A stretch of 12,755 nucleotides of DNA. Source: an uncultured Acidobacteriota bacterium. GTDB taxonomy: Bacteria; Acidobacteriota; Blastocatellia; Pyrinomonadales; Pyrinomonadaceae. The DNA is taken from the NCBI GenBank assembly GCA_902826385.1, contig CADEEU010000065.1, forward strand, positions 1-12,755, read 5' to 3'. This document shows, in pieces, positions 1-7,434 of the stretch. The position numbers and the translations under genes were made by a program. The stretch's first letter is position 1; the number at the start of each line of letters is the position of its first letter. Below the pieces are notes generated by a model. That model searched no databases. It was not told the DNA's origin and was given only the letters and a program-made list of their open reading frames with translations.

Positions 1-697
1 GCATTATGCCCGTAATGGCGCCTCGATTTACCTGTCGCAGTGCTCCGGTTCCTTGAATACCGGCATCGATCAACCGATGCGCGCCGGCAAATGTTATATA
101 ACCGCCGACGGTTCCGCCTACCAATGTGACTATCGCACGAGCATCGATCTGTTCGGGAATAAACGTCCGGTACGCGGCCTCAACCAGCGGCGGTTTTGAC
201 GCAAAGACGACATAAAAAATCAGCCCGATCATAACAATGCCGAGTGCCTTTACGAAAACGTCCATCGCTCGACCTGCTTCTTTGTACAAAAAAAGAGCAA
301 TTGCGATGACGGCGCTTATCACTGCTCCCGCCCAGATCGGCAGGCCGAACAACACGCTTAGCCCAAGCCCGCAACCTGCGATATTTCCGACGTTAAATAC
401 CAGCCCGCCGAACGCGATAAGCCCCGCCAAAAGATAGCCGCTGCCGGGAATTGTCTCATTTGCAACGTCCTGACCGCGTTTGCCGCTGACGGTCAGCACC
501 CGCCAGATATTTAGCTGAGCGAATATGTCGAGAATTACGGAAAGAAGGATAACGAAACCGAAGCTGGCCAGAAGTTGTTTGGTGAAAACTGTCGTCTGTG
601 TGAGGAAACCCGGGCCGACGGCCGACGTGGCCATCAGGAACGCAGCCCCGAGAATGGTTGACGACGAGGACGATCTTTTGCCGGATTCTTTGGGCAT
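1..697 (-). CDS. NRAMP-like membrane transporter (YcsG type), 3' part outside window
   Basis: The minus-strand frame stays open from an ATG at 697 to the window edge, giving 232 residues of an N-terminal portion. It is strongly hydrophobic, with about six membrane segments visible. Residues 27-31 hold the GPGF signature of NRAMP transmembrane helix 1, and residues 194-209 (GGTVGGYITFAGAHRL) resemble NRAMP helix 6. The usual DPGN metal ligands after GPGF are absent: the aligned positions read roughly T-K-Q-L. The MPH motif of helix 6 is not there either. The start follows the pxpA stop after one base (TGA-A-ATG), so translation is probably coupled. In Bacillus subtilis the NRAMP-like ycsG also lies next to ycsF (pxpA), which supports the assignment. 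Membership of the NRAMP/APC-fold superfamily is fairly sure; the substrate is not known and metal transport is doubtful. Confidence 0.85.
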   Translation of the reverse strand, partial: MPKESGKRSSSSSTILGAAFLMATSAVGPGFLTQTTVFTKQLLASFGFVILLSVILDIFAQLNIWRVLTVSGKRGQDVANETIPGSGYLLAGLIAFGGLVFNVGNIAGCGLGLSVLFGLPIWAGAVISAVIAIALFLYKEAGRAMDVFVKALGIVMIGLIFYVVFASKPPLVEAAYRTFIPEQIDARAIVTLVGGTVGGYITFAGAHRLIDAGIQGTGALRQVNRGAITGIM

Positions 698-698
698 T

Positions 699-1460
699 TC
701 AGGCTTGAGGGGCTTTAACAGCTATTCCGCGATTATCAAGCTCGCGCCGGATCTCGGCAGCAAACTCGACGGCACGTTCTCCGTCACCGTGGATGCAGAT
801 GGTCTGTACGTCGAGATGCACTGCCTCACCAGTTGTCGCGATAACCGTTTGTTTTTCAATCATTTGCACCGCCTGTCGAGCGGCTGTAGACGTGTCGGAA
901 ATCAACGCGTCGGCCCTTGACCGTGGCGTCAGACTGCCATCCGTCTGATAGGTTCGATCAGCAAAAACCTCCGAAGCCGTCGGCAATCCCACGTCACGGG
1001 CCGCAGCGATCAGAAGGCTGCCGGAAAGTCCATACATGACAAGTCGATCATCTACTCGCCTGACCGCCGCAGCGATCGCATCGGCCATTTCACGATCTTT
1101 CGCGGCCTGATTGTAAAGTGCACCATGCGGTTTAACGTGATGCAGGTTTGCGTCATTTGCCTCGCAAATCCCTTTCAAGGCGGCCACCTGATAAAGCACC
1201 TGGTCGTAAATCTCGGACGGCGACAGCGACATATTTCGCCGGCCAAAACCCTGCAAGTCGGGAAAACCCGGATGGGCGCCGATCGCCACACCGTTTTCTA
1301 CTGCAAGCTCGACCGTTCGCCGCATCGTCGAAGCATCGCCCGCGTGAAAGCCGCAAGCGATGTTCGCCGACGAGATGTATTTCATCAGCGCGGCATCGTT
1401 TCCCATCGGCCACGGCCCGAAGCCTTCGCCCATGTCGCAGTTGAGATCGACTGATAACAT
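699..1460 (-). CDS. pxpA: 5-oxoprolinase subunit A (LamB/YcsF family)
   Basis: This 253-aa protein matches the LamB/YcsF family over its whole length, which is the usual length. The N-terminal VDLNCDMGEGFG (residues 4-15) is followed by ANIACGFHAGD (32-42), GVAIGAHPGFPD (57-68) with GFGRR (71-75), and HHVKPHGALYN (107-117). These are the conserved blocks around the proposed active site. PxpA works with PxpB and PxpC as the bacterial ATP-dependent 5-oxoprolinase, which opens 5-oxoproline (pyroglutamate) to glutamate in the cytoplasm. The ATG at 1460 is chosen because the conserved N-terminus begins there. It lies 29 nt after the pxpC stop with no clear Shine-Dalgarno. Its stop is one base from the NRAMP-like start. 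Assignment is secure from motifs plus the neighbouring B and C subunits. Confidence 0.96.
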   Translation of the reverse strand: MLSVDLNCDMGEGFGPWPMGNDAALMKYISSANIACGFHAGDASTMRRTVELAVENGVAIGAHPGFPDLQGFGRRNMSLSPSEIYDQVLYQVAALKGICEANDANLHHVKPHGALYNQAAKDREMADAIAAAVRRVDDRLVMYGLSGSLLIAAARDVGLPTASEVFADRTYQTDGSLTPRSRADALISDTSTAARQAVQMIEKQTVIATTGEAVHLDVQTICIHGDGERAVEFAAEIRRELDNRGIAVKAPQA

Positions 1461-1489
1461 ATTCGTTCGAGCAAGGTTAACACAGGTTT

Positions 1490-2416
1490 TTATCGGGAAC
1501 GACCGAGTGCAACGCCTATCCGCAGCTTTTTCAGATCTCGCTCGAATTGCATTGCAGCCTGTTCGGCTTCGCCAACGTCAACCAGCTTAAAGGTCACCTT
1601 GTCGTTCGGCCCAAGCTGTCCTATCAGCGGCAGATCAGCAGTGATAATGTTCGCGATTCGCGGATAGCCGCCCGATGTCTGATGATCGGCCATCAGCACG
1701 ATCAGTTGTCCGTCCGGCAGCAGTTGGATGGTGCCGAAATTCACCGCGGCCGAGACCATTTCCGTTGTTCTTTCAGTCGAGATCGCCGGCCCGCGAAGCC
1801 GAAATCCCATGCGGTTCGATTCATTGGCGATGACGAAAGTTTCGCTTGTCAAAAGCTCGATGTTGTCTGGCGACAAACGTTCGAACTCGCCGCCCGCAAC
1901 GATCCTGACCGTCGGAAAGGAGCTGTAAGGCGGGATCAAGGTCGGGGAGACGACACAACTGTTTGTGCTTAAGTCGGGGCTGCCGGACTCGAAATGTAGC
2001 CGGTCACCTTTCGTCAGCCGCACAGTCGAATAGGCCCGTGCTGTCGATGACAGCCTCAATCCACCTCCGACCGCCAGATAACAGCGGTTTCCTTTTTTCT
2101 TCTCCCGAAAACGCAGGAGGTTCGACGCGCGTGCCTGATGCGTACGCCAACTGGCAAGTTCGTCGCCGTCGAGCCTGGCGGCAAAGTCCGCTCCGCCGAT
2201 AGCAAACCGGCAATCCGATTCGAATTCGAGTTCGCCGCCGGGAAAGTGAATCTCTAGAAGCGGATCGTTTTCGTCATTGCCCAGCAGCAGGTTTACTATC
2301 CGGGCGGCGGCCTGGTCCATCGCTCCACGCGGATTTATGCCGTAACCCTGCAGGCCGAATTCGCCCAGGTTTTGCAGGCTTGTGAAGATGCCGTCTTTTT
2401 TTATGCAAAGGGCCAC
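1490..2416 (-). CDS. pxpC: 5-oxoprolinase subunit C (biotin-dependent carboxyltransferase-like, KipA family)
   Basis: The 308-aa product is a full-length member of the KipA/allophanate-hydrolase subunit 2 family. Visible blocks are GLQGYGINPRGAMDQ (residues 21-35), the hydrophobic FAIGGADFAARLDG (71-84), YLAVGGGL (113-120), SNRMGFRLRGP (200-210) and the C-terminal QTSGGYPRIANIITADL (246-262). With PxpA and PxpB it forms the 5-oxoprolinase complex that salvages 5-oxoproline to glutamate. The start is a GTG at 2416, six bases after the pxpB stop; no in-frame ATG lies nearby. The B-C pair with PxpA immediately downstream separates this from urea-amidolyase or KipI/KipA-only loci. The name reflects homology to carboxyltransferase domains; no biotin enzyme is visible here. 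Confidence 0.95.
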   Translation of the reverse strand: MALCIKKDGIFTSLQNLGEFGLQGYGINPRGAMDQAAARIVNLLLGNDENDPLLEIHFPGGELEFESDCRFAIGGADFAARLDGDELASWRTHQARASNLLRFREKKKGNRCYLAVGGGLRLSSTARAYSTVRLTKGDRLHFESGSPDLSTNSCVVSPTLIPPYSSFPTVRIVAGGEFERLSPDNIELLTSETFVIANESNRMGFRLRGPAISTERTTEMVSAAVNFGTIQLLPDGQLIVLMADHQTSGGYPRIANIITADLPLIGQLGPNDKVTFKLVDVGEAEQAAMQFERDLKKLRIGVALGRSR

Positions 2417-2422
2417 CGATAC

Positions 2423-3106
2423 TTAAGTTCGAATAAATTTTACGCTGTCACCCGGTTTGAACAGGCACGGACGCTGCTGATCACCGGTAACTATTTGCAC
2501 ATCCGTCCGGCCGATTATCTGCCAGCCGCCGGGCGATTCGGAAGGGTAAATTCCCGTTTGGCGTCCGGCGATTCCGACGCTTCCTTTTGGGACCGCGACC
2601 CGCGGTGACGACCGTCGCGGCATTGCGATCCGTTCATCCACTGTACCCATGTACGCGAAGCCGAGCAAAAACCCGAGCATGTAAACGCGATAGGTGTTTG
2701 AAAGAAAGACCTCGATCACATCATCCGTGCCGAGGCCGGAGTATTTCGCAATCGCTTCGAGATCGAGCGAATCCTGCGGGCCGAAGCTGACGGGAATTTC
2801 GTGAACGGTTAGATCTTCGGTATTGCTTTCTACAGCCTCGTCAACTGCGTCGATCGCAAACTGCGTTACGCGATCAAAGGCGGTTGAAAATTCGTCAGCC
2901 GTGTCTCGGACTTCGAACGGCCTGTAAAAAATCGTTGTCGATGCAACCGCGGGAACGGCTTCGACAAAGCCGGGAAACGGATTGTTATTGATGTGATCGG
3001 CGAGGCTGATCGCCGCCGAGTTGAGCGGTTCGGACATTTCGTTGCCGAACTCGACGGTAACGGCATTGTCGCCGAGTGGGAATATCCGTACCGGCTTTAC
3101 GTCCAT
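2423..3106 (-). CDS. pxpB: 5-oxoprolinase subunit B (KipI / allophanate hydrolase subunit 1 family)
   Basis: A 227-aa protein of typical KipI/PxpB length. It opens with IFPLGDNAVTVEFG (residues 8-21), the family's usual first block. It then has NTYRVYMLGFLLGFAYMG (137-154), AMPRRSSPRVAVPKGSVGIA (161-180) and TGIYPSESPGGWQIIGRT (184-201), which are the most conserved stretches of the cyclophilin-like C-terminal domain. PxpB pairs with PxpC, and the two join PxpA in ATP-dependent cleavage of 5-oxoproline. The ATG at 3106 lies three bases beyond the stop of the DppC-like permease, so this gene is almost certainly co-transcribed and perhaps translationally coupled with it. In Bacillus the homologue KipI inhibits a sporulation kinase; the complete pxpBCA set makes the metabolic role the likely one here. 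Confidence 0.95.
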   Translation of the reverse strand: MDVKPVRIFPLGDNAVTVEFGNEMSEPLNSAAISLADHINNNPFPGFVEAVPAVASTTIFYRPFEVRDTADEFSTAFDRVTQFAIDAVDEAVESNTEDLTVHEIPVSFGPQDSLDLEAIAKYSGLGTDDVIEVFLSNTYRVYMLGFLLGFAYMGTVDERIAMPRRSSPRVAVPKGSVGIAGRQTGIYPSESPGGWQIIGRTDVQIVTGDQQRPCLFKPGDSVKFIRT

Positions 3107-3109
3107 CGT

Positions 3110-3919
3110 TTATCTCGTTCGTTGTTTGGGGTCGAGGTATTCGCGCAGCCCGTCGCCGATAAAGTTGAACGCAAGCACGGTCAGCGCAATGGCGATTCCG
3201 GGAAAGGCCAAAACGTGCGGCGTTATGCTGAAATACTGCCGTGCTTCTTCGATCATCGTTCCCCAACTCGGGGCCGGCGGCGGAATGCCGAGGCCGAGAA
3301 ATGACAGCGAAGCTTCGGACAAGACCGCACCCGCCATTCCAAGCGACGCCTGAACGATAAGCGGCTGGATGGCATTCGGCATGATGTGCGAGAAAAGTAT
3401 TCGCATATTGCCCGCACCGAGCGCTTTTGCCGCTTGAACAAAATCGTACTCGCGCACCTTCAGCACCTGACCGCGCATAACGCGGGCATAACCGACCCAG
3501 CCGATTATGCAAAGAGCGAGGATGAGCTTCCCAAGCCCCGCACCCAAAAAAGCAACCAGTGCAATCGCCAGCAGCAAGCCCGGAAACGCGAGAAAGACAT
3601 TGAAGACATAACCCGAAAGAAATTTATCGACCCAACCGCCGTAAAAACCAGCGATCGAGCCGATCAGAATGCCGATCACTCCTGAAACCGAGACGACCGT
3701 AATGCCGACCTGCAGCGAAATTCGCGCTCCGTACAGAATGCGCGAATAGATGTCACGGCCGAGCCCGTCGGTTCCGAACCAGTGCTCTGACGACGGTTCG
3801 GCAAACCTGATCGCCAGATTCTGCGCATTCACATCGTGCGTCGCCAAAACAGGCGCGAATACAGCGATCAAAATGATCACGGCGGCGATCGCTATTCCGA
3901 TGTAGGTCAGACGGTTCAT
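3110..3919 (-). CDS. ABC transporter permease, DppC/OppC family
   Basis: The 269-aa protein is an inner-membrane permease of the dipeptide/oligopeptide/nickel ABC family. An N-terminal membrane helix (residues 5-27) precedes HWFGTDGLGRDIYSR (46-60), a hallmark of DppC-type subunits. The EAA loop that contacts the ATPase is at 157-185 (EYDFVQAAKALGAG, then HIMPNAIQPL). SFLGLGIPPPAPSWG (206-220) and the C-terminal NFIGDGLREYLDP (252-264) are also typical. It is slightly shorter than many family members but looks complete. Its partner permease lies upstream across a 104-bp gap, and pxpB follows three bases after its stop. No substrate-binding protein or ATPase gene is in the window, so these must be encoded elsewhere. 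The substrate is probably peptides; a role in 5-oxoproline or pyroglutamyl-peptide uptake is inferred only from context. Confidence 0.93.
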   Translation of the reverse strand: MNRLTYIGIAIAAVIILIAVFAPVLATHDVNAQNLAIRFAEPSSEHWFGTDGLGRDIYSRILYGARISLQVGITVVSVSGVIGILIGSIAGFYGGWVDKFLSGYVFNVFLAFPGLLLAIALVAFLGAGLGKLILALCIIGWVGYARVMRGQVLKVREYDFVQAAKALGAGNMRILFSHIMPNAIQPLIVQASLGMAGAVLSEASLSFLGLGIPPPAPSWGTMIEEARQYFSITPHVLAFPGIAIALTVLAFNFIGDGLREYLDPKQRTR

Positions 3920-3930
3920 CGATTTCCGGG

Positions 3931-4019
3931 AACTAACAGACTATCAGCTAGAAAACTTTCAACTGGTATGGCTAATGTTAATTCTTAGTCGATAATTAGG
4001 CAGTTAACAGTTGATAGTT
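3931..4019. repeat. intergenic heptad repeat with imperfect inverted arms
   Basis: The 104-bp gap between the two permease genes is AT-rich compared with the genes. Three tandem 7-mers sit at 3999-4019: GGCAGTT, AACAGTT, GATAGTT. A related sequence in the opposite orientation (AACTAACAGACTATCAG) lies at 3931-3947. The two could pair as the imperfect outer stem of a structure, with a small CTAAT/ATTAG pair nested inside. It falls between co-oriented genes of one apparent operon, so it might set relative expression of the two permeases. No function is shown. Confidence 0.4.
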
Positions 4020-4023
4020 GTGT

Positions 4024-5004
4024 TCAGGTCAGCCTTATCCGCGGGTCCAAACGTTTGTAAACAAAATCGGTCAGTGTGTTTGCGATGATGTACGTCACGC
4101 TGATCACGAGCACACAGCCTTGAACGAGTCGGTAATCGCGCTTCGCGATTCCGTCTTCGAGCAGCAGAAGTCCCAGCCCCTGCCAACTAAATATCTTTTC
4201 AGTGATGATCGCACCGGCGAGCAGCACACCGAGCTGCAGGCCGAGTACGGTAACGACCGGAATGAGTCCGTTCTTGAGAACGTGTTTATACACTACCTTT
4301 CGTTCGCTCAAACCTTTAGCTCGAGCGGTCCGGACGTAATCTTCACCAAGCTCTTCAATCACGCTTGACCGCACCATTCGCGTCAGGATGGCCGACAACG
4401 CCGCCCCAAGCGTAACGGCCGGCAAAACGATGTCTTCCGGATACAGGCTTCCGGTCGGCGAGAACCAGCCGAGCTTTACCGCAAAGATGTAAACCAGAAA
4501 CGGCCCGATGACGAAGGTCGGCAGCGAGATGCCGAGCAGGGCGACGAAGGACGCGAGGTTGTCGATAATTCGGTTCTTGTTCGTCCCGGCCAGCACGCCG
4601 AGCGGGATCGCGATACCGACCGCAAACAGCATTGCTGCAAGCGCGAGTTTGATCGTCGCAGGGTATCGTTCGAGGATCATGTCCAGCACGGGCCGGTCGG
4701 TCCTGAATGAAGTGCCCAGATCGCCGCGAAGCAGGTTCGACCAATATTCGAGATAGCGGTTATCGGCACCGTTCCAGACAAAGCCTTTCTCGGAATCAAT
4801 CGAAAAGAAAAACGCCGGGCGGTCCAGGCCGTGCTTCTGATTGAAATTCGCTATCTGCTCCGCAGTCGCCGTTTCGCCCAAAATCGTCGTCGCCGGCGTT
4901 CCCGGTACAAGCTCGATCAAAAGCGTGACCAGCGAAACGACGGTCCAGATCACCAGCAGGACCAAGGCCAACTGGCGTGCAAAATTCAGCAGTTTGTATT
5001 TCAT
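4024..5004 (-). CDS. ABC transporter permease, DppB/OppB family
   Basis: This 326-aa protein is the other permease half of a peptide-type ABC importer, of normal DppB length. It has an N-terminal membrane helix (residues 10-32), the family motif VPGTPA (33-38), GDLGTSF (94-100) and several further helices between 115 and 180. The cytoplasmic EAA loop is at about 221-249 (EDYVRTARAKGLSE to HVLKNGLIP). The C-terminal block with IFSWQGLGLLLLE (271-283) and DPRIR (320-324) is diagnostic. The ATG at 5004 lacks a clear Shine-Dalgarno, but an AT-rich promoter candidate lies 28-57 bases upstream. It is the first gene of the dpp-pxp operon; the 193-bp gap to ubiE suggests a separate transcription unit. 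Confidence 0.94.
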   Translation of the reverse strand: MKYKLLNFARQLALVLLVIWTVVSLVTLLIELVPGTPATTILGETATAEQIANFNQKHGLDRPAFFFSIDSEKGFVWNGADNRYLEYWSNLLRGDLGTSFRTDRPVLDMILERYPATIKLALAAMLFAVGIAIPLGVLAGTNKNRIIDNLASFVALLGISLPTFVIGPFLVYIFAVKLGWFSPTGSLYPEDIVLPAVTLGAALSAILTRMVRSSVIEELGEDYVRTARAKGLSERKVVYKHVLKNGLIPVVTVLGLQLGVLLAGAIITEKIFSWQGLGLLLLEDGIAKRDYRLVQGCVLVISVTYIIANTLTDFVYKRLDPRIRLT

Positions 5005-5197
5005 TTAGAAACCGAGCAGGCGATCTAGATTTTATTATTTAACGGCGGATATAACAAACAACAAGCTGGGAGCGTCGGCGTCGTTGGCATCGCTGCGGAG
5101 CAGGGAGAGGCGGACGGGCACGTGGCGGATTCCCGTAGCGGTGACGGCGGCGACGGTATAATGGAGATCCCTGCGTGTAGCGTCCTGACACACCAGT
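5005..5197. other. 193-bp gap between ubiE and the DppB-like gene
   Basis: The part next to ubiE is GC-rich and biased toward GCC/GTC-like trinucleotides (for example GACGGCGGCGACGG at about 5143-5156). The last 60 bases before the permease are AT-rich and hold the promoter candidate. A 67-codon minus-strand frame (5035-5238) runs through it and into the end of ubiE, without a Shine-Dalgarno or recognisable domain. No clear intrinsic terminator for ubiE is seen. It may be a decayed or dispersed repeat. Confidence 0.45.
5032..5061 (-). promoter_or_regulatory. candidate sigma70-type promoter for the dpp-pxp operon
   Basis: On the minus strand, TTGTTT (5061-5056) and TAATAA (5037-5032) are separated by 18 bp, in an AT-rich patch immediately ahead of the DppB-like start. 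The rest of the gap is GC-rich. The hexamers are only moderate matches to the consensus, so this is a reasonable but unproven call. Confidence 0.35.
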
Positions 5198-5926
5198 CTA
5201 GGCGGCACGAGTTCCGGAATGGATAGCCGCAATACCACCGGTCAGATTTTTGTATTTGACGTCGGAAAAGCCTGTCTCGGTTATCATTTTTGCGAGGTTC
5301 TTTTGGTCGGGAAATTTAGATACGGAATCGGGCAGGTACTCGTACGCTCCGCGCGAACCGCTGACGAGGCCGCCGATTCGCGGAAGTATGCTGGTGAAAT
5401 ATAGGTTGAAGAGCGTCTTAAACCCGGGAACCAGCGGGCTGGAAAATTCGAGGACGACAAGCTTTCCGCCCGGTTTTAGCACTCGCCGCAGCTCGGCGAG
5501 TCCGTCCTGAAAATTCGAAAGATTTCGCAGCCCGAACGCTATCGTGACCGCGTCGAAGCTTTCATCCGCGAATGAAAGCTGCATCGCGTCGCCTTCGATG
5601 TAAGGAACCGACAGACCTATCTTACCGGTTTTCTCGTCGGCCAGCGTCAGCATCGGGCGACAAAAATCGGTACCGACGACCCGCGCCTTTGCGTGAGCCT
5701 TAAGCTCGATCGAAAGATCGCCGGTGCCGCACGCTACGTCGAGCACCACGGCATTTTCATCCGCAAGAACGTCCGCCAAACTTTCCCGCACCAGCCGCCG
5801 CCAACGCTTGTCGATATTGACCGAAAGGACGTGATTCAACAGGTCGTATTTTCCCGCGATGCCCGAAAACATTTCGTGCACAGCGTTTGAATGTGCTATC
5901 TCGCTGGCAGTCCTTTGATTTTGCAT
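5198..5926 (-). CDS. ubiE: demethylmenaquinone/ubiquinone C-methyltransferase
   Basis: The 242-aa product is a full-length UbiE/MenG methyltransferase. VHEMFSGIAGKYDLLNHVLS (residues 16-35) is the family N-terminal signature, followed by RWRR (41-44). The SAM-binding motif is VLDVACGTGDLS (61-72), with GTDFC (85-89) as motif II. EGDAMQLSFADESFDAVTIAFGLRN lies at about 111-135, and the C-terminal signature around FKTLFNLYFTSILPRIGGLVSG spans 169-190. It transfers a methyl group from SAM to the quinone ring in the last steps of menaquinone synthesis. In Acidobacteria-like organisms menaquinone is the expected quinone, so MenG is the functional name (family knowledge plus inference). The start lies three bases after the stop of the M16-family gene, suggesting co-transcription. 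Confidence 0.96.
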   Translation of the reverse strand: MQNQRTASEIAHSNAVHEMFSGIAGKYDLLNHVLSVNIDKRWRRLVRESLADVLADENAVVLDVACGTGDLSIELKAHAKARVVGTDFCRPMLTLADEKTGKIGLSVPYIEGDAMQLSFADESFDAVTIAFGLRNLSNFQDGLAELRRVLKPGGKLVVLEFSSPLVPGFKTLFNLYFTSILPRIGGLVSGSRGAYEYLPDSVSKFPDQKNLAKMITETGFSDVKYKNLTGGIAAIHSGTRAA

Positions 5927-5929
5927 CGG

Positions 5930-7231
5930 TTAGTTGCGGGAAGTCGCGGCGTTTTCGCCGGCGAACACAAGGACGAACGCAAATGGCTCTTTCTGAAGTT
6001 TTTCAAGAACTCGCTGAACTTCGGCCAGCTTTACGCTTTTGGCGTTTTCGACCTCTTTTAGCACAGGCCCCAGTTTGTAAGTGTCCGCGTCGAGCCAAAG
6101 CTCCGAGATGTTGTCCGGGTTAAGCCGGGCAATCCATTCGCGGTTGACCGTGTCGAATTCTTCCTGCGAAACCGGCTGGGTCAAAAATTCCTTTTGATAA
6201 AAGTTGATCGAAGCGGGCAGGGCAATAGTGTTTCCTTCTTTCTTTATTGTGCCGAGGTTCCACCCCGAAACGCCGAACACGTAAGAGCCGGGCAGAATCC
6301 TCGGATCGTTCCGCACAAAGCCGCGTTCGCCTTCGCGTTTTTTGAAGCGGTTTTCGACGATCTTTTGGAGGGTCTTCGAGGCGTAAAAATCCGGATCGTT
6401 TCTCGCAAGGCCGCGTGCGGCAAAGCGAAACTCGCTCGTGTTTGCGACGGGCGAATCGACCACCGGCACGCCCTGTTTCGGCGCATCCGGCTGGCGGAAA
6501 GTTGACGGAATCTTTTTGTCGGCCTTAAGCCACGCTCCGAAATAACGCCGCGTCGCCCGAAAAGCCTGGGCCGGGTCAATGTTGCCGGAAACCGCGAGCG
6601 TCGCATTGTCCGCCGTCAGCAGCCGCTCTTTAGCGAAAATCAGGTCGGCAAAGTCTATCTTCTGGATCGACTCCGCTGTCCCTAGTTCAGGCCGGCCATA
6701 AGGAAAACTTCCGAACAGGCGTTTTGCGACCGCCCGGTCGGCGATGTATGCTGGATCGGCCTCGGCCTCCTTAATTTTGGCGAGCATCGCCGTCTTTAAG
6801 GCCGTGGTCGACTCACGCGTAAGCTCAGGGTTTGCGATCGCTTGTGCGACGGTTTCAAGCAGCGTCAAAAATTCGGAGCTTCGGGCCGACGCGTCGACCT
6901 GGATATAATCGTAGTTGCACGTGACCTCAAGGCTGCCGCCAAGCTCGTCGGTGAAGAAAGTTCGCGAGGTTTCGTTCGGAAAAAAGCTCCCGGACAAAAG
7001 CCTCATCACGCCTTCTTTATCCTGCGGGTCGAAGGCCGAACCACCGTGAATTCTTATCTTCAGCGTAACCTTATCTGCCGTCGGCGTATTAAATACCAGG
7101 ACCTTCAGCCCGTTGAGCAGCTTTTCCTGACGCGGCGTCGCCGAAGGTTTCTGGGCCGCCGCACTCGCAGCCAGGCCGAGCACGAGCGTACAAATAAGGA
7201 CGAAATATATCGAGGCACTTCTTTTGATCAT
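5930..7231 (-). CDS. secreted M16-family protein lacking the zinc-protease motif
   Basis: The frame is open as far as 7396, but the ATG at 7231 is preferred because it starts a clear signal peptide (MIKRS, hydrophobic core 8-22, AxA-type site ending near residue 26). This gives 433 aa. The body follows the M16 insulinase/processing-peptidase plan. Residues 36-110 look like the N-terminal half, with LLNGLKVLVF, DELGGSLEV and a DYIQV strand. Residues 262-320 resemble the second half. The catalytic HxxEH that should lie near 77-81 reads R-L-L-S-G. The downstream glutamate ligand region (149-156, MLAKIKEA) also lacks the expected glutamate. The C-terminal R...Y substrate-binding pair appears lost too, since the tyrosine position reads R at about 308. 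It is therefore probably a non-catalytic partner or binding subunit in the periplasm. No active M16 partner is in the window. It precedes ubiE by 3 nt. Confidence 0.85.
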   Translation of the reverse strand: MIKRSASIYFVLICTLVLGLAASAAAQKPSATPRQEKLLNGLKVLVFNTPTADKVTLKIRIHGGSAFDPQDKEGVMRLLSGSFFPNETSRTFFTDELGGSLEVTCNYDYIQVDASARSSEFLTLLETVAQAIANPELTRESTTALKTAMLAKIKEAEADPAYIADRAVAKRLFGSFPYGRPELGTAESIQKIDFADLIFAKERLLTADNATLAVSGNIDPAQAFRATRRYFGAWLKADKKIPSTFRQPDAPKQGVPVVDSPVANTSEFRFAARGLARNDPDFYASKTLQKIVENRFKKREGERGFVRNDPRILPGSYVFGVSGWNLGTIKKEGNTIALPASINFYQKEFLTQPVSQEEFDTVNREWIARLNPDNISELWLDADTYKLGPVLKEVENAKSVKLAEVQRVLEKLQKEPFAFVLVFAGENAATSRN

Positions 7232-7434
7232 TTGTCGATTGCTAAATGCGAAGGGAAATCTTATCTTTTTTAGTTGCAAAATTCCATCCAAGTGTTGTCG
7301 GGCGAAAAAGGTTTTGTAGTGCTGTCGCACATGAAACATCACGCCTGGGAAGAAAAATTTCAAATGTTTAGGCATCGTGTTAAAAGCCCGTCGCATCTAT
7401 CAGAATTGAACAAGGCGGGCCGCAAACGGTGCGG

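Noticed and set aside
2985..3512. 175-codon minus-strand frame
   Set aside because: It overlaps the DppC-like and pxpB genes in another frame; its Arg- and Ala-rich product has no domain, while the overlapped proteins carry clear family motifs.
7232..7396. N-terminal extension of the M16-family gene to 7396
   Set aside because: The extension would place a basic, non-conserved segment ahead of a clear signal peptide that begins at 7231.
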